Assembly (NCBI GenBank): GCA_032622095.1
Contig: CP136069.1
Span: 19,853,326 to 19,917,325 of the forward strand
DNA length: 64,000 bases
Direction of reading: 5' to 3'
Source: Siphonodentalium dalli
Lineage: Eukaryota; Mollusca; Scaphopoda; Gadilida; Siphonodentaliidae
Shown here: positions 11,913 to 23,860 of the stretch, piece after piece
How the letters are laid out: the number at the start of each line of letters is the position of its first letter
How positions within the stretch are numbered: the first letter of the stretch is position 1
Made by a program: the position numbers and the translations under genes
Notes under the pieces: model-generated
Databases searched by the model: none
Told to the model about the DNA's origin: nothing
What the model saw: only the letters and a program-made list of their open reading frames with translations

Positions 11913-13856
11913 GTTCTGAGCCGACACACAGGTTATCCCAGAAACTCCTGTGAAATAAACAGCCAAGGTTTGGCTGAAATGACTGGTAGCAACCATTGTA
12001 TAAGTTAGGGTGGATAAAGCCAGTATCATTCTATAAGACAGTATAGTAATACACGTCATATCCAAGTGTATCATGTACCTCGGACCTTATATAGAGGCAT
12101 GATACACCAGAGGTTGGAATAACTACCCGTGCTCTGAAGCGGGAGTCTCACTTTTCCGACAACCTTGCTACTATACCAATACCTCTGTTCTTCCGCCTAT
12201 GTACTGTGCTTATCGAGAAAGACTTATAAATATATAAAGTATGAAGATCTATGAACCAGTTATTGTTATCAATGTTCCCGACACGGCCAATTCAACATAT
12301 AAACCCTAGACACCGGGACAGGAGCTTATGTTGTGTAGAGAAGTTGAATGTGCAGGTATGTCATATATTCGGATATGAACCGCGTTGAGAATCCCATATA
12401 TAGACAGTGTATTCCAAAATGAACCGTGTTGAGCCTTACCCATATCGTCGGTGGAATTATAAAGGGTCGTACCTCAGGAAAACCAAATTGTTCAGGAGAC
12501 ACAAGAAACTAATTATCCCTGGAACTAGACTTGGTACCTGCCCATATCTTTGCATAATAACACGTTGTATCACAGTTGTTATAGTAGATACATGTACATG
12601 TAAACTTTCGTATTTAATTATCTTCTTGTTGATTTGAAACCATTATCGGATTGTGCTATACGACACTATAGAAGTTAATCATTGAAATGATGTATATACG
12701 TCATTTTAGTTTTGACGATTCACGCGGCTTCGTTTGTCCCTGTCACTCAGGATAAGGGTGATACGCCCTCCGGCCATTCTTCTTCAAAACAATCCAATCA
12801 GAATTATCCTATCAGGAAAGTTTCCAAAAATAAACATTTTAGAATTAACAAAATTGTTCGCGGGTAACCCAGATACGACATTTTAGAACATCTATTTCTC
12901 TGATAAACATCGAACAATGTCATTTATACTTGAAATAATGACAAGTTATCTGAGAAACGTATGTAATCGAACCCGTAGATTCCGAAAATGGAATAAAATG
13001 TTTCGCGCCAAAATGGCAGATACAAACTTTTTAGAAACCCACCGAAGAATTATGATTGCGAACAGGTAATACGCGTAAAAAAAACTCTGCTTCCCTCGCA
13101 ACATACGTATTCCAACACTGGGCTTTCAGCGGTTGTTTCAATTCCGCGAAGGAAATTAGTGCCATTGACCCATCGTAATCCGCTTAAGCAGATGCAGACA
13201 TATGGAACAGACTGCAGATCATAGGCGCAGAGCGCAATGATAAGTTCGTGAATATGGTACGACTATTGAACCGAACTACCTTAAGTTTGTCAACAACTCT
13301 GAATGTTTGTTGTGTTCGATGTGTTACGAAAACGAACGGATGTACATTATGTTATCCCGCCAGTCTCATCAGATGATATCTGCACGCCATCAATAATGCA
13401 TGGGAGTATAGTCTGCGGAATTCAAATATACCTTCTCATGTACGATCCTGTTTGGCCAAGTTGCAACTTCCGATTCGATATGCTCGTACAGGTCTATATG
13501 TATCAACCATGACGCACGAACTGCCAATCAGCTTCCGCACACGTACCATTGTACGTATTGAACATAAATTATGTATATTGGATTGGTCTCTGCTTTTAAA
13601 TATAATTATACCAAATAATGTAAGACAATGAGCAACAGTTTCTGCATGCGCGTTGTTACGTCACTCTCGGGGCGCATCGTCACCTTATTTCTCGACTAGT
13701 GATATTATAAGGTATGTATGTTCGAAAACGTATTTTGGGCACGTGGAGCATATCATACCTGCATGCTATTCTTCAATCATTTGTTTGGGTGTGTATTCCA
13801 TAAGTTTTTGGGACAAGGACGGTCACGTGTTTCATTTATTTGGGCAAGTTTGTCAG
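11913..13856. other. No gene recognised
   Basis: Unique-looking DNA. A 15-bp near-repeat (ATGAACCG.GTTGAG) occurs at 12375 and 12420. Short open frames at 12407-12637 and 13303-13512 have no recognised motif. Confidence 0.4.
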
Positions 13857-14344
13857 TTAAAGGTACTCAATCCGATCAGAGGGTCCCCATCTCAACAGAT
13901 TCCAACAACAACAATCCGATCAGAGGGTCCTATATTACTATTTCTTTGGCTTTGGGGGTAAAACATATTTGATTCGAGTCGAGGAACCCATCAAACAAAG
14001 CTCAGAGTTATTAGATATTGATTTTTGAAATTTGTTATTTTCTCGAGATGAGTACTAATAATTGCATTCAATTTGGTAATCTGCTCGAGATGTGTACACC
14101 AAAACACTATTCAAACAGACAAGGATGGATAACTCTAAAATCAACTGGTAATAATAACGCAATTTTGACTGTGTTCTGGGCCAGACAGTATTCCCGATAA
14201 TGAAAAATAATAGATTTCTAAAATCGATATCTAACAAATCTGAGCTTTGATGGGTGACTTCCTCGACTCGAATCAAATATTTTTGACCCCCGAAGCCATT
14301 GAAATAGTAATTGAGAGGAGTTTTATCGGATTGAGTACCTTTAA
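13857..14344. mobile_element. TTAA-bounded fold-back element (MITE) 1
   Basis: Ends are TTAAAGGTACTCAATCCGAT and its exact complement. The arms continue imperfectly for ~150 bp, sharing GGGGGT, ATTTGATTCGAGTCGAGGA, CCCATCAAA and TAGATAT. The only direct repeat at the borders is TTAA, the target duplication typical of the piggyBac superfamily. The tip AGGTACTC is not the usual CCC start, so the superfamily is uncertain. No coding capacity. Confidence 0.75.
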
Positions 14345-14608
14345 TGTTTTTTCGGGGGTCAGCGGGTTCTACGCGCAGTGGAGTTATTCCCCGTTGAAAT
14401 TAATGTTGTACACGATCTGTCCTCCACACATAAAATTGACAACGTCGCTATTTGTAGCGGCTGAAACAACTGTAAACTCCAAATAAACCATACAAATCTT
14501 CATATATACAGAGCTATAATGCATAATATACATACTAATACGATTATTATTGAGATAAATATGAGGCTGTATAATACTAGGCTGACATGAGGCGATGGGA
14601 AAACCACG

Positions 14609-14940
14609 TTAAAGGGCACCACATGTACACTAAATCCGGCCATTTTTGGGACCATCTCCTGTTATACTCAACAAATGAGTGCACACTAGACTCCTTTACA
14701 TTATGAACGATGTAAAACAACATGTACTTATAATGAAAGTGAATTTAAGACTGGAGTCATAAATACATTTTCATTATAATTGCCATGTTGTTTGCATCGT
14801 TCATAGACCACATGAGTGTATTTTGCACTAATTCATGCAATTTCATGGCTCAAATTCATGCATTTGTTGCATATATTCTGTTGAGTATAAAAGGATATGG
14901 TCCCATAAATGGCCGGATTTAGTGTAAAGTACCGCTTTAA
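14609..14940. mobile_element. TTAA-bounded fold-back element (MITE) 2
   Basis: Left TTAAAGGGCACC and right complement TTTAAAGCGGTAC lead into a shared ACACTAAATCCGGCCATTT block. Further in, ATGAACGATG.AAA.CAACATG pairs across the centre, so nearly the whole 332 bp folds back. TTAA lies at both borders. It sits 265 bp from the previous TTAA-bounded element and shares the TTAAAGG tip, suggesting related ends. Confidence 0.75.
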
Positions 14941-15822
14941 AGGGAGACTGTACTATAATTTCCTGTATTGCGAAATGTTAAGCAAAAACTCATTAGTGTC
15001 AAGATCCCCTTTAGTCGAGAAACATTTCTCTGCTAAAAAAAACTGTAAACGTGGATGCACGGATTTCTATAATATTCTGAAATAAGAAAAACAGACGAAC
15101 CCAGCATGTATATAGACATGTGAAAGAGCTATATAGGACCAAATATAACGCCCAGCTCATTGTCGTGCAGATTGTCGTCGCCTTTCAAATATATGTAAGA
15201 TACAAATATAAGATGGTTCCAATATCGGTTTACACACGTATTTTGAGAATAAAAACATTGTTTTTTTCTCATGAAAATTTCAGAAGGCGATCGATGTGCC
15301 CGATGCCATTAACCAGAGAACTTTGTTCACTCATTCTATGAATGTTCTGCAGTAAAACGATTTATAAACTTATAAATTTTATAAATGAAGTAACAAAATG
15401 GCTGAACAAATACAGTTCAAAAATCCATCTCGCATGCTGTAATATCTTTTTTGGTCTTCCACATCAGCAAAAATACAGAGTAAAACATATTCCTAACCTT
15501 ACTGAAATACTACATAAAATTATACAAAACCAATTTAACCCAGACACACATTCCAGAAATTCGTTTCTTCATGATACCTTTCGCATTTTGATCGACAACA
15601 GATAATTATTACGAATAACTAACTATTTGTTTTCGGACGGTCTAAAACCATTCGCAGAATTGACGACGTATCCCTCTGTGAGACAATCGTGCTTGCTACT
15701 CACAGTAAGGGGATTACGGGACTGTGTGTTTTTCACAAGCGTCTCGTGTTTCACGATGACGAATGATTTGATTGCCACCAACATATACGAATTAAGGCGT
15801 CATGGCTATAACAATTTAAGGA
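14941..15822. other. No gene recognised
   Basis: Contains three consecutive + strand open frames (15120-15341, 15342-15605, 15627-15851) with no recognised domain. They are in AT-rich sequence and I do not treat them as genes. Confidence 0.35.
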
Positions 15823-16021
15823 CATCATTTCAGAGTCATATCCCACATTAAGCAGCTGAGAAACGATCGCGAATTTATTATTATATCATGTAATTATTAG
15901 TTTTGTTGAAAATCCAAAAACCGCAATCGTAACGGATAAGGAAAACGACAACGAATAGAAAGAACACACATTCGCGATCGTTTTTCAGCTCCTCAATGTG
16001 GGAGATGACTCTGAGATTATG
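15823..16021. mobile_element. Short fold-back element
   Basis: CAGAGTCATATCCCACATTA at 15831 pairs with the complement ending at 16013. The 44-bp arms have about 41 matches and include AACGATCGCGAAT. Pairing continues weakly for ~8 bp outside. The central loop is ~95 bp. No clear target duplication. Confidence 0.8.
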
Positions 16022-16209
16022 TAAGTATTTTTTCATTTTTCTGATGCTCGGTATAAGCTGAAATTAGTCTTTGAAAACTATTTTTTTGTCCAATCGGACC
16101 GTGCATCTTTAACTATGTTAACTTCAGGATATTCATATAATTAGTCGTATAAGCTGCATGTGAATTCACGGATTATTGTAAACCAATTGTTTGTCACTTA
16201 ATTGGTCAA

Positions 16210-16290
16210 TTAACCCTTTCATGACGGTAGCTTCCTGAATTTTTGCGAAAACCCCGTGCCAATGCATTCTCTTATATATGCGAGTCGACC
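16210..16290. repeat. Solo end of a TTAACCC / palindromic-cassette element
   Basis: Starts TTAACCCTTTCATGAC and runs into GTGCCAATGCATTCTC plus TTATATATGCGAGTCGACC. This is the left half-arm of the palindromic cassette seen at 39.2, 48.7, 54.2 and 55.5 kb. No right partner is present, so it is a truncated copy. Confidence 0.65.
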
Positions 16291-16317
16291 TTAGTGTATA
16301 CATAACAAATGTATACA

Positions 16318-16382
16318 TAATCATCTCCATGATACGAGGAATCTAATGGTGCGGTTATAAGATGTCAAAAGTGCCGCCATAC
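16318..16382. repeat. Isolated unit of the 23-kb tandem family
   Basis: AATCATCTCC.TGATACGAGGAATCTAAT and the following RATGTCAAAAGTG.CG block match units of the array at 22.92-23.86 kb. A single diverged unit outside that array. Confidence 0.55.
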
Positions 16383-16424
16383 GAGGGGTGTGCGGAAATG
16401 TCCAAAAGCAAAGGGCCAATTGTA

Positions 16425-17400
16425 GGGGTAAGTAAAACTTCTATCTTAAAGTTTTTTTCTGAGCGGATTGTGATTCTGGATGGCATGTTCTTCAATTTCT
16501 GGGTGGGTGTGGAGTTCACACCCTTGAGCATTTCCTATAATCCAAGATGGCGTCCAACATGGCCGACGTGTTTCAAAATATGAACTAAGTCAGTTTAATC
16601 CATTATGTTGGAAACAATATCTTACATAATGTATACAAATGCATACATTTTTGGGATGCTATTATATTGTACTATATTATACAGGAAAAATTGTTTCTCC
16701 AATGGCAAGATGGCTGCCAAAATGGTGACCTGAATTGGAAAATAGACACATTTCCACTCATATCGTCTATATTCGTTTCTACTGTTTGGAACTGACGATA
16801 AATTGTTGTTTGTTTTCCTATTATTCATGTCCTATGATTATTTGGGCAGTAATATTTGATGTTCAGTTGTGTTCAGCTACTTACAATCCCTAATATGTTT
16901 TTAAAGACCGTAGTATGACATTTCTTCGAAAACTCACTTTCGGTTTCTAGTCATATTTTGATATGAAATGAACAGACCCGAAGGAGTCAAGAGAGTGGAA
17001 GTATTACCGACAAAATACAATCTCATTAGGGTCTAAAATAGCCACAATGGTTTATAATAGCAGTCAATATGGCGGCATATTTATAGAAAATTCTATGTTT
17101 CGTCCTTATTCGTTTATTTGTTGTGGTTGATGCGTGACATTGATTAATCTGCATTATCTTGGTATAACTTTGTTTTCTAGATATTGCGATGTGAAACGAA
17201 CGAGTTAAGCACAGTATATTATTACTATACAATTCAATCTCATTTGTGCTTGTAAATTTGAGATGGTCAATATAATCAATCATGACAGTCAAAATGGCGG
17301 CAAATGTATCAAAAGTGTTAGATTGGTGACACACTTGAACAAATTTTGTAATAGCTAAAGTATCGTTCAAAATGGCTGCCAAAATCAGTAATTAGCTTTA
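16425..17400. repeat. ~1-kb inverted repeat arm, left
   Basis: Its reverse complement matches 20585-21400, with many substitutions and small indels. Shared blocks include GATTGTGATTCTG, GGGTGTGGAGTTC, CACCCTTGAGCATTTCCT, GTCCAACATGGCCG and ATGAACTAAGTCAGTTTAAT. It carries several AAGATGGCNGCC motifs. Similar motif arrays occur in the arms at 57.6-58.3 and 61.2-61.9 kb. Probably a large fold-back element or two independent opposite insertions of one family. Confidence 0.75.
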
Positions 17401-19255
17401 TACGACTAAGGCATATCATTTATGGTTATAAGCAGTGAGGAAAATGTTGACATTTCATCACAGAAACAATGCAGTTCGCGCCTGCGCTCAGGAATTAAAT
17501 CAACATCAAATAGCTAAAATATCACGGACATAAACACAATTATGGTCAAAGTTCAACATAATCTGGCTGCGGGAATGGTGTAGTATTGGTCATGATATGG
17601 TATATCGACTGAAATAACCAAACAAATAATCAACAGTCAATTAACTTTTGCTGGTAACATATTCCTGATTATGCTAAATATTTTATAGAATCTGTACTTA
17701 CCAGTAATGCTAGGTGGCTGATTATTGCTCGCATTAGAGCGTTTTCAGAACATTGAGATAGCACCAAATATGATCACCCCATCATAAGTAACTATCACCA
17801 ACCCTCGAATTAGAACCGACCGAACTCATGCTTTACTTGAAGGACGTACGATTTGAGTTTTTGTCTTGAATCTGCGCGCTAGTCTTCTTGGGTTTGATAC
17901 GTCAAACCAACTGCATAAATGTGTTGAGTTCTGTGGAGACTATTTTTTTTACATATCTTCGCAGTACACATGCGTCTACACCAGGTGTGGAGTAGTGGGT
18001 CGGAAAATATGATTTAGCATAACCATGGTATCTATATAATGGAGTCTAGGCCCAACTCTGATAATGCTTGTTTCGACAGGCCATATAGCGGTAGCATTAT
18101 ATACAATGGCCCCCCAAAAGCCTGTACATGTATATTCGTGTTGAATCTTCAATGTTGCCAGCTTTCTCCTGGTAAATTTGTCTGTTATATCTGCCGCGAT
18201 CTTTGATAACCGGACGTGTAATACGAGTAAATACCATAATTTAGTCAAGAACATGTATATTTTACAAACATCATGGACATAATTCAGATATGAACACAAC
18301 AAAAGCTGGTGTTAGCCTCCTCCCTATTTTCCACCCTTCTGATTGGCACATGTCCTGTCACGTGCCGGGCGACAAATCACACTGTCCCCCGCCGAGCCGG
18401 GAGACATTGTTTTTGTCGCCCACCTGATGTTATAATGCAAGAATATCTCCAAACACACACTGCAGTAACTCATCTATTTCACATCACTGTAATGTACTAA
18501 AAATCATAGATGTTATATACCCCACGGATTCGCAAAACACACCAGTTGTGGTGTTTGCTAATTTGCATATATTTGGTGAACACTAATATTCGAAGTTTTA
18601 AGTTGATACTTTTATCGGACAAGCGTTATTATGTACTTTTTACATCGAAACATCTCGGTGATTCAATATGTTCATGTCGACATTATGGTGCAAGATTGAA
18701 AGAGTGGATCCCTTCAGGTTGGTTGCTTATAAATGTTTGCTGGTAGACAACGTAATGCATACGTTTGTCGCGAATGAATGGTACAGTACGCTTATCCATG
18801 ATATCAGACCTCTCCGCGATGTCTGCAATGTGATCAAAGAAGTATTTTGTGTGAGGATCGCCATGTACTTGGGAGCACTGACACATATGAATGTACATTA
18901 ATGAAATCGACAACTTCCCAATAGCTTTCGGGGAAGACCGTTATGAAATGAACATCGCGAGTAAATTCCGCGCGCAAGGCGACATTGAATATTCCACATT
19001 GCAGGAGGTGATAACATACATATATGGCTTATTGGTTTACATTGCATGGACCGATATTGACGATTTAACCACCAAAATTATCGTAAATAAACGCTGATTA
19101 TCAAACGCTTAACGGCTTGACTATCGTTTATGGAACAGAACGATAAGTTGTTACTGAAAATATACATAATCGGGAAAGAAAGAACTCGTGACTCAGTGCA
19201 ACATCGTGCGTGTGGATGGCAATGATTTTTGTATGTTGTATAATCGGATAACAAA
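17401..19255. other. No gene recognised; small hairpin at 18.37-18.42 kb
   Basis: GGGCGACAAA at 18367-18376 pairs with TTTGTCGCCC at 18412-18421. The loop contains CGGGAGACAT, also found in the fold-back at 19256-19406, so the two are related. GATTGGCACATGTCCTGTCA just upstream leads into CACGTG. Several + strand open frames (18309-19097) lack recognisable domains. Confidence 0.45.
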
Positions 19256-19406
19256 ACAGTTGTTGTCCTTCTTCTCGGGAGACATCGAGATTTGTCACCC
19301 GCTTGAGAACGGAATGTCTCCCTCGGAGCTGTGCTCATCGGGAGACATTCCGTTCTCGAGCGGGTGACAAATCTCAATGTCTCCCTCGACATCGGGCAAC
19401 AACTGT
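19256..19406. mobile_element. Short fold-back element with 12-base loop
   Basis: The arms of ~68 bp pair almost perfectly and share GAGATTTGTCACCCGCT, GAGAACGGAATGTCTCCC and the outer ACAGTTGTTG. The loop is AGCTGTGCTCAT. GC-rich compared with its surroundings. No target duplication clear. Confidence 0.88.
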
Positions 19407-20584
19407 ATATTATAGGCATATACACTTCGAATAAAACATTAAATCATAGAAGTGCATTTGCTCCAAAACCCAAAGTCTCATTCCGGAAATGTTTTCCATC
19501 ACCACTTATCGTTGAGTATTGCAACATACTATCAGAGTGGAGACCTTGTCATTTGGTGCCAGTGTCATAATTATTATGCCCATGTGTTGTGACCACAATT
19601 GATGTAGTTCACCCCAATTTGGGATGTGCCATGGGCGAGCAACTGATTCAGAGAAACTGATATCCTAGCCTCTTCATGTGTATCCAAGTGTATTTCACCA
19701 TGACCCGATTATCTCCGCAAATATTGCTTCCAAGCAACAATTGTTTTGGGCATACTTTGGAATTTCTCAACTGCTAGCGATCGGGAGTAATCGCCATTGT
19801 GTGATTTCTATTTCACTGAATAGTCGAAATTTGCACACTTCCAAGTCTAGAGCTAGCCTATATTCAACCAACTGTGTGTTATGCTTCAGCCACCAGGTTG
19901 AGAATTAACCAGTTGCCGAGAGTTTGACCATGCTCACTTTGGGATCGGGTCATTATATGTTATATTGATTGGGAAATTTTCGTCTTCCAAATGTCGCTGA
20001 CATACCATTGTATTCAGAAGGCTTGTTCTATGTCAATGCACAAGGTATATATTTTGGTACATTTGCAACTAGGATTCGTGGCTTACCCTCTAATCGTATT
20101 GCACACGGAAATTATATTGTTCTTCGTGCATGAAGAGGCTATTCAATAAATTTAGTTCAAGGTCATATGATCAACGATACCCGGTATACGCTGATATATA
20201 AATTCATGCAAGGTTCGATGCTGTTATCTGAATGTGTGTGAGTTATAAATTTAATGTCATGATAAACACCGTTACATTGTACCAGCAGCCCAATGTATCT
20301 TCCTTTGATGATGCTGTGATGAAATTAAATCCCTGATCTACTAGGGTATGACAACATTTTATGTTGTACATATTTTGGAACTCATTGCCCACAAGACCAG
20401 TATGACAAAATTGCCATGTACATAGGATTAATCTTAATAACATCAGTATGCACCAATCATATTATCGTCATACACTGAGTGTGCATACTCCACATAGTTG
20501 AGGTCACGGCAATAAATTATACAAGGTTGTATCTTGAATAAATGAAATAGTGCAGAGTCTCTGGTCTAAAATTTATATCTCATA
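19407..20584. other. No gene recognised
   Basis: AT-rich sequence between the fold-back and the right inverted arm. Open frames are short and without motif. Confidence 0.4.
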
Positions 20585-21400
20585 CCGTATGTGCATGTAA
20601 TTTCCCATTTCCCTATTGTCTGATATTGTGTCCTATTTAAAGGATTTCTTTGCAATGTATAAAATGCAGTTTAGCCAACTCCATGCATTATTAGTCACGA
20701 CAAGCAAGCGCATACGGACACAATATATAATTTGCTATACATGTACATATTGTGCCATTTTGACTGCCATCACACACCATAGTAACCGTTTCAGGCCCTA
20801 CTAAGATTGCATTTTATACGCAATACTCGCACTCACGTATTAATTCCTTCAAATCTGTTCATTTCACATTAAAATATGGCCAGGAACCAATATTGAGTTT
20901 TCAGGAAAATTTCATACCACGTTCTGTAAGACCAATTTTGTTAGTAGCTGAGACGAAAGGAACAACATGTAGTACTGAGCAAATGATCATATGGTATGAA
21001 TAATAAGAAAACAAGGCACAATTTGCAACCAGTCCAAAACAATAGGAAGAGATATAGGAGATATGAGTGAAACAAATCATATTTTTCACATTCCGGTCGC
21101 CATTTTGGCCGCCATATTTATAATGGAGTGCCACATTCTTCAAACAGTAGTATACTGTAAGAGCATTTAAATAATATATAAACATGAGCACATTTCATGA
21201 GATATAGTTTCCAACAAAACAGATTAAACTGACTTAGTTCATATTCTATACTACGGCGGCCATGTTGGACACCATCATGGATTACAGGAAATGCTCAAGG
21301 GTGAGAACTCCACACCCATCTATAAATTGATGTACACACCACCCAGAATCACAATCCATAGAGAAAAATACTTTAATAGAGAATGTTTACTTCACGCGTC
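20585..21400. repeat. ~0.8-kb inverted repeat arm, right
   Basis: Reverse-complement partner of 16425-17400. The two arms are separated by ~3.2 kb that shows no transposase-like reading frame. Confidence 0.75.
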
Positions 21401-21415
21401 CGGACCGTGTGATTT

Positions 21416-21520
21416 CACTGCCGATCGCGACTACAGTCGAATTGCCCATACACTGCCGATCGCGACTACAGTCGAATTACCCATACACTGCCGATAGCGA
21501 CTTGAGTCGAAATCGGGTAC
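21416..21520. repeat. 35-bp tandem repeat, three units
   Basis: Units start CACTGCCGATCGCGACT at 21416, 21451 and 21486. The first two differ by one base and the third is diverged. Each has an internal CGACT...AGTCG inverted repeat. Confidence 0.9.
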
Positions 21521-21817
21521 ATGCTGCCAGCAGGACGGGTACATGTGATGTAAATATGGCCGTCCAGTGAATATGACGCATATGAGTTCCAGTGATGGTC
21601 ACATACATGATATTTTTATAAGTTCCAGACTAGTCTCTGTACATAGGACTATATAACGAGAACCGTTATATAAGCGCACTTTGTGATGTCATTGTCACGT
21701 GGTCTTTTCATAGGTCACATGTGTATATCTCTAGCTATCACATTTGTACCAATAGTATAAAATGGAAACTCAAATACAGCAACTTACCCAATATGATATG
21801 TTCAGCAAAGGCTTATA

Positions 21818-22325
21818 TAAGGATTAACTGACATGTGGACTGTTTTTATGGAGATGTAACCGTGAGGTAAGTGGACATAATTTGTGTAAAACCCGAACGG
21901 TTTTACATACAAGTTATGTCCACTTCCTCACCGTTACATCTCCATAAAAATAGTCCACATGACAGTTAATCCTTATATTTATATACATTTAGCGAAAAAG
22001 CCACTTTTGTAAATATATTTAAATCGAAAAGTGTATCGTGACAAGATCAGCCCAAAATACCCAATAGCACCCTTGGCAAAAGTTAATAGGAACAATTTCT
22101 CTTCATGTTGAAACCCGATGATGTATTAAGTCAATCCTGCGCGAGTCAAAATGCGCCCAAAGCATTACGCGTTCGTCTTTCCAAACCTAATGACGTATCG
22201 ATGGTGTTATTAGCTTGGTGTTATGATGCGTTACGCATTCACCGAGAAATAACTGCAACTAGCCACGTGGGCGCCGACCAATCAGAATGCTGGATTTTGT
22301 GATGACAACACTTAGTGTGTAAATA
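21818..22325. mobile_element. TA-flanked hairpin-plus-tail element, copy A
   Basis: Begins TAAGGATTAACTG with a ~70-bp near-perfect hairpin (arms include CATGTGGACT and ATGGAGATGTAAC), followed by a ~350-bp unpaired tail ending GTGTGTAAATA. Flanked by TA on both sides. A copy ~98% identical by eye lies at 47737-48245. There the empty target can be read in the sister duplication, which supports a TA target duplication. The tail contains CACGTG and CCAATCAG. A 65-codon frame across the tail is probably not coding. Confidence 0.85.
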
Positions 22326-22369
22326 TAACATAATGAAGTCGGAAAATACCCAAAATATACGGCCATACT

Positions 22370-22862
22370 GGTGTTATATGTAGATCCAAGATGGCCACCA
22401 AGGTCACTTGACCAATTTGAGGTGGCCAATGTGGCTCCAAAATATCAATATGTCTATATGATCCAACAGCATAAGTCAGACATTTACGATATATTGAAAT
22501 GTTAATGCATTACCCGCAGCTATACATGTATGTACATGGTATATGCGACCACACACGTATACGTTCATGGTAATCACCACGGTCACGTGACCTATTCAAA
22601 TATGGGTATATATAGCATATTTTGTATGGGTATGGGTCCCTCCCTTAAAGATGACAACTAGCGTGAGAAATAAATGTTGAGAATAGTCAATTTCTGGCAA
22701 TTTTCTGCTTCGATAGCACCCATATATACCCATATACACATAAAAAGGCACCAAACACAGCCATTGGTGTGTAAACCAAGATGGCCGCCAAGGTCACATG
22801 ACCTCTATGGTGGTGGCGTGAGTGGCTATGAACTTTCGATGCCTATGTCTAGTCACATATGA
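22370..22862. repeat. Two diverged direct repeats with AAGATGGCC.CC motif
   Basis: CCAAGATGGCCACCAAGGTC at 22386 and CCAAGATGGCCGCCAAGGTC at 22776 continue with TCAC.TGACC, then diverge. A weaker related CACGGTCACGTGACC lies near 22579. No gene seen. Confidence 0.5.
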
Positions 22863-22919
22863 AGTTTTAACACATTATTCCAAGCGATACTTGAGATACA
22901 CTATGTTACTTATATACAC

Positions 22920-23860
22920 ACAATTGATGACGTTTGGGTGAGAGATTGGGCGGGGCATTACATTTGATAAGAATTTGTTTATTTGCCAATTACCACCAAA
23001 CTTATACTTAATCATCTCCATTATATCAGGAGTCTATTGGTCTGACTTAAAGCTGTTTAAAGTGGCGTCATTCGAGTCAGGGGTGCACTGAAGGGGGAGG
23101 GGCACCACAAAATATATAACAATATTTTAGCGCCGATTTTCCACCAAAATGATACACATTTTTCTTCACGATACGAGGAATCTAATCGTGCGATATAAAG
23201 ACGCAAAACTGGTCGCGTTTGGTGAGAGATGTGGCACTAACTTTGAGAAGAATGTGTTTAGTCGCCGATTTCCACCAAATTGATAAACATTCTTCTCCGT
23301 GATATGATGAATATAATCGTTTGGTTTAAATACGCCAAATTGGTGACGTTTTGGGAGAAAGATGGTGGCATTACATTTGATACGAATTTGTATAGTCCCC
23401 GATTTCCACCAATTTTATATATATTTATCTTCATAACGAGTCTAATTGTGTGATTTAAAGATGTCAACAGTGGCGTCGCTTGAGTCAGGGATAGGGGGGG
23501 GGGGAGCTCATGAACATTGATAAAAATATGCTTAGCACCAATTTCCTCCAAATTCATACACGTAAGAACAATGCTACGAGGAATAAAATCGTTCGGGTTA
23601 AAGACGCCACATTTGGTGTTTATATTTGCGAATGTCCGTCTGTGTTCTATATAACTTCATGGGGACATCTAGATTGCACGAAATGGGTTAATCTTGCGGG
23701 CCCAAGACGCCAAGTGCCATTTGGGTCAGGGATGGAGAGAAGAGGGTGACTAACATTAATAAGCATGTTTAGTCGCCGATATCCACCAAAGTTATATATA
23801 GTCATATCTATAATTCGTTCTGAGGAGTTTTTGGCGTTCAAATTTCACAACCTTGACAAA
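22920..23860. repeat. Degenerate tandem array, ~130-150-bp units
   Basis: The motif CGATTTCCACCAAA recurs (variants at 22993, 23142, 23271, 23407, 23545, 23784). Between are a conserved ATACGAGGAATCTAATCGT block, a RAAGACGCCAAA block and G-rich stretches. About six to seven diverged units. Open frames here are incidental. Confidence 0.75.

Noticed and set aside
22105-22302. 65-codon frame in the tail of the TA-flanked element, also present at 48024-48218
   Set aside because: The two copies are near-identical DNA, so shared openness is not evidence of selection. No domain, and no start context that stands out.
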